DNA from: Alicyclobacillus mali NBRC 102425
GTDB taxonomy: Bacteria > Bacillota > Bacilli > Alicyclobacillales > Alicyclobacillaceae
Assembly: GCF_001570745.1 (NCBI RefSeq)
Contig: NZ_BCSG01000017.1
Location: forward strand, 58,720-122,719
Direction of reading: 5' to 3'
Length of the DNA stretch: 64,000 nt
This document shows, in pieces, positions 59,037 to 64,000 of this stretch; within the stretch, counting starts at the first letter, position 1; every line of letters starts with the position of its first letter. The translations under genes and the position numbers were made by a program. Below the pieces are notes generated by a model, which worked only from the letters and a program-made list of their open reading frames with translations, had not been told where the DNA came from and searched no databases.

Positions 59037-60794
59037 ATGGCGTACCAGGCACTCTACCGCGCGTATCGCCCGCAGACGTTCGAGGACTTGGTCGGGCAGC
59101 CTCACGTGCGCCAGACCTTGACCAACGCGCTGAAAAACGGTCAACTGGCACATGCCTATCTGTTTTGCGGGCCGCGCGGTACGGGAAAGACGAGCACCGC
59201 GAAGCTCTTGGCCAAGGCGGTCAACTGTCTTCACCCCAAGGACGGCTTCGAGCCCTGTAACGCCTGCGAGGCCTGCACGAGTATCCAGCGCGGATCCAAC
59301 GTGGACGTGCAGGAAATTGACGCCGCTTCCAACCGCGGCGTGGATGAAATTCGGGATTTGCGCGATCACGTCCATTACCTCCCTACGATGGCGAAGAAGA
59401 AGGTCTACATCGTGGACGAGGTCCACATGCTGACGCCGGAGGCGTTCAACGCGCTGCTCAAGACGCTGGAGGAGCCGCCGGCGCACGTCCTGTTTGTGCT
59501 CGCCACCACCGAGCCTCACCGACTTCCTGCGACCATCATCTCGCGGTGCCAGCGGTTCGACTTTCGCCGCATCGCGCCGGAAGCCATTGTCGATCGCCTT
59601 CGCCTCGTGGCGCAGAGTCAGGCGATTGAAGCGGCTGATTCCGCGCTGTGGCGGCTCGCTGAGGCGGCCGACGGGGGCTTGCGCGACGCGCTCGCCCTGT
59701 TTGAACAGGCGGCGGCGTTTGGAAACGGCCGGATCGACGACACCACCGTCGCCGATGTGGTGGGCAGCGTCGACATCGGATCGCTCGTCGCGCTCGTGGG
59801 CGATCTCGCCGAGCGCTCGTTTCTCTCGGCCGTGGACAGGCTCGGGCGCTGGTACGCGTCGGGCAAGGACGCGAGCCGCATTGTGCACGACTTGTTGCAA
59901 GTGGTGCGCGATTTGTTTATCGTCAAGCTGTCGCAACGCCCGGACGCTCTCGCCGGCAAGCCTGTGGATCCCTATCTGCCGGTGGTGTCTCGCGATGACG
60001 TCACGGTGGACTGGTTGCTTGCCGCCATGCGCAGGCTGGGCGAACTCTACACGCAACTGCGGTACGTGGAAGAGCCGCGCCTGGCGCTCGAAGCGGTGCT
60101 GATGGGCCTCGCGGCCGAGAGGCGGTCCGCAGGCAACGTGAATCCGGCGGCATCCGTGGATCCGGCGCGCACCGATGCGGCTACCCGGCCGGATGGACGC
60201 CCGCCTGAGCAGCCGGCTCAAGTTACCGATGTGCCCGTTCAGGCATCCGATCCGGCCCCTGCGGCGCCTGAAGTGACACAGGGCCCGACGGACGCGCGCG
60301 AGAAGAGCAGCCGACCCGCGCCCGCTCGCGCGGCCGCGCACCGCAAGCGCGAGACGCTGGCGCGGCTGTATCGCGATCGCGACGAGGCGCTTGAGGCACG
60401 GCTTCGGGAGATGTGGCAGGACGTTCTCGCGGCCGTGAAGGCAAAACGCGTGCAGACGCACGCTTGGCTTTTGCACGGGGAGGTTGCGCTCGCCACGCCG
60501 CGCGCCGTGGTGCTTTCATTCAAGAGCCGCATTCACCGCGAGGCCGTCATGAAACAGGCGGACCGCGCGGCCATTGAAGCGGTACTCGCGGAGGCGCTCG
60601 GACAACCTGTGCAACTCTTCGCCATCCTGCAGGCCGACTGGGAGGAGTTTGCGGCGTCGTTGGCGCCGGCCCTCGTCGAGCAAGCCGGATCGCGCGAAGA
60701 GGGCGAGCCGCCATCGCCGGATGTGGTTCAGTTGGCGATTGACCTGTTTGGGGCTGACAAAGTGACGGTGGAAGACGAGGGAGACAACCCATGA
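59037..60794 (+). CDS. dnaX: DNA polymerase III subunit gamma/tau
   Basis: 585 residues, clamp-loader ATPase. Walker A GPRGTGKTS (Lys51), zinc cysteines 64, 74, 77 and 80 (CNACEAC), Walker B VYIVDEVHML, sensor 1 ATTEPHRLPATIISRCQRF. From about residue 370 a Pro/Ala-rich linker leads to the tau-specific C-terminal domain. ATG at 59037 has AAGGAGG 6 bases upstream. First gene of dnaX-ebfC-recR; its stop overlaps ebfC (ATGA). Confidence 0.97.
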   Translation: MAYQALYRAYRPQTFEDLVGQPHVRQTLTNALKNGQLAHAYLFCGPRGTGKTSTAKLLAKAVNCLHPKDGFEPCNACEACTSIQRGSNVDVQEIDAASNRGVDEIRDLRDHVHYLPTMAKKKVYIVDEVHMLTPEAFNALLKTLEEPPAHVLFVLATTEPHRLPATIISRCQRFDFRRIAPEAIVDRLRLVAQSQAIEAADSALWRLAEAADGGLRDALALFEQAAAFGNGRIDDTTVADVVGSVDIGSLVALVGDLAERSFLSAVDRLGRWYASGKDASRIVHDLLQVVRDLFIVKLSQRPDALAGKPVDPYLPVVSRDDVTVDWLLAAMRRLGELYTQLRYVEEPRLALEAVLMGLAAERRSAGNVNPAASVDPARTDAATRPDGRPPEQPAQVTDVPVQASDPAPAAPEVTQGPTDAREKSSRPAPARAAAHRKRETLARLYRDRDEALEARLREMWQDVLAAVKAKRVQTHAWLLHGEVALATPRAVVLSFKSRIHREAVMKQADRAAIEAVLAEALGQPVQLFAILQADWEEFAASLAPALVEQAGSREEGEPPSPDVVQLAIDLFGADKVTVEDEGDNP

Positions 60795-61102
60795 AGAATA
60801 TGAACCAATTGATGCGTCAGGCGAAAAAGATGCAGGAGGAAATCCTGAAGGCTCAGGCTTCGCTCGCGGAGCAAGTGGTCGAAGGGACGGCGGGCGGCGG
60901 TGCCGTCAAGGTGCGCATGAATGGGCACAAGGACGTGGTGGCGGTCGAGATCGACAAGAGCGTCGTGTCGCCGGATGACGTGGAGATGCTCCAGGATCTG
61001 ATTCTCGTGGCTATCCAGGACGCCTCCCAAAAGGCGAACGATCTCGCCGAACAAGTCATGGGCAAATACACGCGCGGCCTCAACTTGCCGGGGATGTTCT
61101 GA
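60791..61102 (+). CDS. ebfC: YbaB/EbfC nucleoid-associated protein
   Basis: 103 residues. [19 protein letters not shown] forms the long helix, followed by [19 protein letters not shown] and a helix with [19 protein letters not shown]. The dimer binds DNA. Position between dnaX and recR is the conserved one; overlaps dnaX by 4 bases. Confidence 0.95.
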   Translation: MKNMNQLMRQAKKMQEEILKAQASLAEQVVEGTAGGGAVKVRMNGHKDVVAVEIDKSVVSPDDVEMLQDLILVAIQDASQKANDLAEQVMGKYTRGLNLPGMF

Positions 61103-61103
61103 G

Positions 61104-61703
61104 ATGTACGGGTATCCAGAGCCGGTGGCGCGGGCCATCGAACACTTCATGAAGTTGCCCGGCGTGGGGCCAAAGACGGCCGCGCGCCTGGCTTTTCATG
61201 TGCTCGAGATGAGCGAGGCGGATGTCCATGCCTTCGCCAAGTCGCTGATCGATTTGAAGACGGGGCTTACCGAATGCGCTGTCTGCTGCAACATTACAGA
61301 GGCTTCACCATGCGCCATCTGCCGGGATCCGCGCCGGGATCCGCGCGTCATCTGCGTGGTGCAGGAACCGCGGGACGTGATCGCCATGGAGCGGACGCGC
61401 GAGTACCATGGGTTGTACCACGTGCTGCACGGCGCCATCTCGCCGATGGAAGGCGTGGGCCCGCAGGACATTCGGATTCGGGAACTGGTGACCCGCGTGG
61501 GCGAAAACGAGGTTGAGGAAGTCATTCTTGCTACCAACCCCAACGTCGAGGGCGAGGCGACCGCGATGTACATCTCGCGCCTGTTGAAGCCGTTTCAGGT
61601 GAAATTGACGCGTATCGCGCACGGCTTGCCGGTGGGCGGCGACCTTGAGTACGCGGACGAGGTCACGCTCGCGAAGGCCCTGGAGGGCAGGCGGGCGCTT
61701 TAG
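61104..61703 (+). CDS. recR: Recombination protein RecR
   Basis: 199 residues. Helix-hairpin-helix [20 protein letters not shown], zinc-finger [16 protein letters not shown], then the Toprim domain from [20 protein letters not shown] to [17 protein letters not shown]. Works with RecF and RecO in gap repair. One base after ebfC. Confidence 0.97.
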   Translation: MYGYPEPVARAIEHFMKLPGVGPKTAARLAFHVLEMSEADVHAFAKSLIDLKTGLTECAVCCNITEASPCAICRDPRRDPRVICVVQEPRDVIAMERTREYHGLYHVLHGAISPMEGVGPQDIRIRELVTRVGENEVEEVILATNPNVEGEATAMYISRLLKPFQVKLTRIAHGLPVGGDLEYADEVTLAKALEGRRAL

Positions 61704-61759
61704 CAAGCGGTGTGGATGCGCCGCGCCCAAATTTGAATTGTGAAACAGGAGGTACAGTG

Positions 61760-62221
61760 GTGTTTCGCGCGTTCTTCAAGGATTTTCGAGCGTTTATCCG
61801 CCGCGGAAATGTGATGGACTTGGCGGTCGCGGTGATCGTCGGAGGGGCGTTCGGGCAAATGGTCACCGCGCTCGTCAATGACGTGATCATGCCCCCTATC
61901 GGACTCCTGCTTGGCAAAGTCGACTTCAGCAACCTGTACCTCAATTTGTCCGGAAAACACTATTCATCTCTTGCAGCGGCCAAGGCTGCAGGTGCTCCCA
62001 TTATCCAATACGGTTTGTTCCTCAATACAGTCGTGAATTTTCTCATTGTCTCGCTGGTGATCTTCGTCGCCATTCGGCAGCTCAGCCGGCTGAGGAAGGC
62101 GGAACCTGCGAAAGCGCCGACCACGAAAACGTGCCGGTTTTGCAAGTCCGAGATACCGATAGAGGCTGTCCGTTGCGCCTACTGTACCTCGTTTGTGGAG
62201 GGCGAGGTGGAGGAGGGGTAA
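61760..62221 (+). CDS. mscL: Large-conductance mechanosensitive channel with C-terminal zinc ribbon
   Basis: 153 residues. [20 protein letters not shown] is the N-terminal helix and pore-lining TM1, and [20 protein letters not shown] is TM2. The C-terminus adds CRFC...CAYC, a zinc-ribbon-like pair of CxxC motifs seen in some MscL proteins. It opens on membrane stretch to release solutes. GTG at 61760 has GGAGG 7 bases upstream; it follows recR by 56 bases. Confidence 0.93.
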   Translation: MFRAFFKDFRAFIRRGNVMDLAVAVIVGGAFGQMVTALVNDVIMPPIGLLLGKVDFSNLYLNLSGKHYSSLAAAKAAGAPIIQYGLFLNTVVNFLIVSLVIFVAIRQLSRLRKAEPAKAPTTKTCRFCKSEIPIEAVRCAYCTSFVEGEVEEG

Positions 62222-62312
62222 CGGATTCTCGGTGATTGGGGAGCATTGAACCTCTTTTTCTACTTTATTTCAAGTTGGAACGGAGGGGTGGTAACGAACC
62301 TTACAGAATCAA

Positions 62313-62342
62313 TTGATTTGGCAGACAGATCGTGCGTATAAT
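62313..62342 (+). promoter_or_regulatory. Promoter of the GntR gene
   Basis: TTGATT (62313-62318), 18 bases, TATAAT (62337-62342). The palindrome at 62364-62383 lies just downstream of the expected transcription start. Confidence 0.6.
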
Positions 62343-62363
62343 CAGATTCAAAATAAATCATTA

Positions 62364-62383
62364 GTCGACCGTCGACGGTCGAC
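62364..62383. promoter_or_regulatory. Perfect 20-bp palindrome, candidate operator
   Basis: Three GTCGAC units spaced so that the 20 bases read identically on both strands (GTCGAC-C-GTCGAC-G-GTCGAC), followed by CGTATACAC, which contains a GTATAC half-site. It lies between the promoter and the start of the GntR gene, where a repressor would block transcription. Confidence 0.6.
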
Positions 62384-62411
62384 CGTATACACAAGGATGG
62401 AGAGGCGATTC

Positions 62412-63095
62412 GTGACAGCCATTCAACGTGGAGAGCCTTTGGTTAAGCAAGTGTACAAGTATCTCTACACCGCCATCCTGTCGGGTGAATTTCGTCCGAA
62501 TGACAAGGTGGTGGAAACTCACATCGCGGAAAAGCTCCAGGTAAGTCGAAGTCCTGTTCGTGAAGCGATAAGACTTTTGATTCAACGAGATCTTCTAGTG
62601 GAAGATGCAGACGGAGTTCGGGTGTTTCAGCCTACACAGCGCGATTTCGCGGAACTGTACGAGATGAGGCTCGCGCTTGAACCTGTGGCGGCAGAGCGTG
62701 CTGCTGAGAACATGTGCCCTTCTGGTTTGCAGTCTCTTTACTCGAACGCAGAAAAGACTGAACAGGCGCTTGCGTCAGAAGATTGGGACGAGATTGTGTC
62801 GTTGAACAAGGAGTTCCACGAGTCTATATGGCAGATGTCGGAGAATCGAAGGATTCTTAAGGCGATGCAGGAAATTACGGATCTGGTTCAGTTTTATTGG
62901 AGGTCACTACTTTATATCCCCAATCTCGATATTGAAATCGTAGAAGACCACTGGCGAATCATTCGCTGCATCGAAAGGGGGGATTCCACGGGTGCGCATG
63001 CGGCCATGAAGCAACATGTAGCCAAAGATCTTCGAGTTATATCAGAACGTTTTCAAGACGTAAAGGACGCTTTTGAAGAAACGAATCGACGATAA
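62412..63095 (+). CDS. GntR/FCD-family transcriptional regulator
   Basis: 227 residues. The winged helix contains LYTAILSGEFRPNDKVVE and VSRSPVREAIRLLIQRDLLVE, and the FCD domain DWDEIVSLNKEFHESIWQMS with its metal-site pattern. GTG at 62412 has GGAGAGG 6 bases upstream; ATG at 62397 overlaps that site. It is followed after 23 bases by an oligopeptide-type binding protein, so it likely controls a transport operon that continues past the window. Base use is more A/T rich than in the preceding genes, hinting at a different origin. Confidence 0.85.
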   Translation: MTAIQRGEPLVKQVYKYLYTAILSGEFRPNDKVVETHIAEKLQVSRSPVREAIRLLIQRDLLVEDADGVRVFQPTQRDFAELYEMRLALEPVAAERAAENMCPSGLQSLYSNAEKTEQALASEDWDEIVSLNKEFHESIWQMSENRRILKAMQEITDLVQFYWRSLLYIPNLDIEIVEDHWRIIRCIERGDSTGAHAAMKQHVAKDLRVISERFQDVKDAFEETNRR

Positions 63096-63118
63096 GAGCA
63101 CAAGGGGGTTCATATCAG

Positions 63119-64000
63119 ATGAAGCGCATGAAAAGCAGCACATGGGTTGGCGCTTTCGCGGCCGTGACACTTGTGGGAATGGTCACTGGCTGCGGGCAAG
63201 CGGGGACGTCAGTAACTCCAACGAAGCCATCCACTTCTGCAGCGGCTGACGCTCGCGCGACCACGCTCACTGTCGGATTGCAGGCAGATCCGGCCACACT
63301 CGACCCAGCGCTCTCAAGTGCTCTTGTGGACCGCCAGGTCATGGCCAACATTTACGACACGCTGTTTTCGCTGACACCCAGTGGGAAAATCGTCCCCAAC
63401 CTCGTTGAGTCGTACTCCGTATCAAAAAATGGACTGGTGTACACGTTCCAACTTCGAAGAGGGATAAAATTCCAAGACGGTACGCCGTTCAATGCGGAGG
63501 CAGTGAAGTTTAACCTCGTCCGTGACATGTCGCCCACATCTGCTCGCAAGAGTGAGCTCTCGTCGATTGCGAGCGTCGAAACTTCAGGGAACTATACGGT
63601 TGTCATACATCTCTCGCATCCCTACAGTCCCCTTCTTGCTGTTCTGACGGATCGTGCCGGCATGATGGTTTCTCCAACAGCAGTGAAGAAGGAAGGGGCG
63701 AATTATGCAGATCACCCCGTCGGGACAGGGCCATTCATGTTTGCAAGCCGAGTGAAGGGTGATCACATCACACTCGTAGCCAATCCCCATTACTGGAAGG
63801 GAAAGCCGAAATTAAGCGAGGTTACATTCAAAATATTTACAGATCCAAACGTCGAGATCACCAATTTGGAAAACGGGAGCATTCAGCTAGCAGATCAAGT
63901 TCCGGCACAACAACTTCCCATGCTCGAAAAGAACTCGAATTTCGTTGTATCCAACCAACCTGGGCTCGGATATCAGGGCATTTATTTAAACGAGCCCTTT
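63119..64000 (+). CDS. ABC transporter substrate-binding protein, family 5 (oligopeptide/nickel type), 3' end missing
   Basis: 294 codons visible. The signal peptide ends in a lipobox (MVTGCG, Cys near residue 25) and a Thr/Ser-rich linker follows. The family 5 fold begins with TLTVGLQADPATLDPAL, the signature region YTFQLRRGIKFQDGTPFNAE is present, and DHPVGTGPFMF and NPHYWKGKPK follow. The substrate is probably a peptide or small cation complex. ATG at 63119 has AAGGGGG 10 bases upstream (ATG at 63128 is an alternative). The gene runs off the window; permease genes are expected downstream. Confidence 0.9.
   Translation, partial: MKRMKSSTWVGAFAAVTLVGMVTGCGQAGTSVTPTKPSTSAAADARATTLTVGLQADPATLDPALSSALVDRQVMANIYDTLFSLTPSGKIVPNLVESYSVSKNGLVYTFQLRRGIKFQDGTPFNAEAVKFNLVRDMSPTSARKSELSSIASVETSGNYTVVIHLSHPYSPLLAVLTDRAGMMVSPTAVKKEGANYADHPVGTGPFMFASRVKGDHITLVANPHYWKGKPKLSEVTFKIFTDPNVEITNLENGSIQLADQVPAQQLPMLEKNSNFVVSNQPGLGYQGIYLNEPF

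Overview
The window looks like a chromosomal segment of a spore-forming, thermoacidophilic Firmicute of the Alicyclobacillus type. Pointers are the high-GC coding style with strong AGGAGG ribosome sites and many GTG/TTG starts, a sedolisin (kumamolisin-like acid) protease, a hopanoid-associated glycosyltransferase (HpnB type), a YjcZ-like tiny sporulation-type protein, and the conserved Firmicute run tadA - tRNA-Ser - SRP RNA - dnaX - ebfC - recR. The genus is an inference; no 16S gene is present.

Layout. 1-6.2 kb: 3' part of a secreted acid protease, then a GntR regulator, an SDR dehydrogenase and a GH67 alpha-glucuronidase (glucuronoxylan use), and a DUF2306-like membrane protein. 6.2-12.6 kb, mostly minus strand: monocarboxylate-type Na+ symporter with its DUF3311 partner, an orphan sensor kinase, a FUSC-type exporter and HpnB. 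12.7-18.6 kb: an XRE-HTH/guanylate kinase fusion in an operon with a sensor kinase, a CvpA-transglutaminase fusion, an SDR, thymidine kinase, and a DUF4406 gene whose promoter carries a consensus LexA box. 18.8-28.7 kb: FAD dehydrogenase, PLD-like lipoprotein, a glycerophosphodiester/G3P-type ABC uptake operon with GDPD but no ATPase, an M29 aminopeptidase and a gamma-glutamyltransferase.

28.8-33.5 kb is an A/T-richer accessory island: a winged-helix regulator with a degenerate receiver, then a head-to-tail circular bacteriocin precursor of the circularin A/uberolysin type. It is followed by a large membrane protein that appears to fuse the usual permease-like and SpoIIM/DUF95 partners, an ABC ATPase and a small membrane protein. 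This is the most novel system in the window.

33.6-47.4 kb: pyroglutamyl peptidase, TetR plus YhgE/Pip protein with a clear promoter/operator, HelD, a phosphatase, glucose-6-phosphate isomerase plus ROK glucokinase, small proteins, tRNA-fMet and tRNA-Asp, and an MMPL transporter with divergent TetR. 47.5-52.5 kb: methionine salvage genes (mtnD on minus; mtnW-mtnX-mtnB on plus) with two dense DnaA-box clusters, one in the mtnW leader and one inside the mtnX coding sequence. 52.3-64 kb: small and secreted proteins, asparagine synthetase, comFB-tadA, tRNA-Ser, SRP RNA, a sporulation-type sensor kinase, a frameshifted membrane gene, dnaX-ebfC-recR, mscL, and a GntR regulator with a perfect 20-bp palindrome next to the start of an oligopeptide-type binding protein cut by the window end.

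No CRISPR array, rRNA operon, transposase or prophage module was seen. Coordinates include the stop codon. Where a start was moved to an internal codon it was because of Shine-Dalgarno spacing, as stated.
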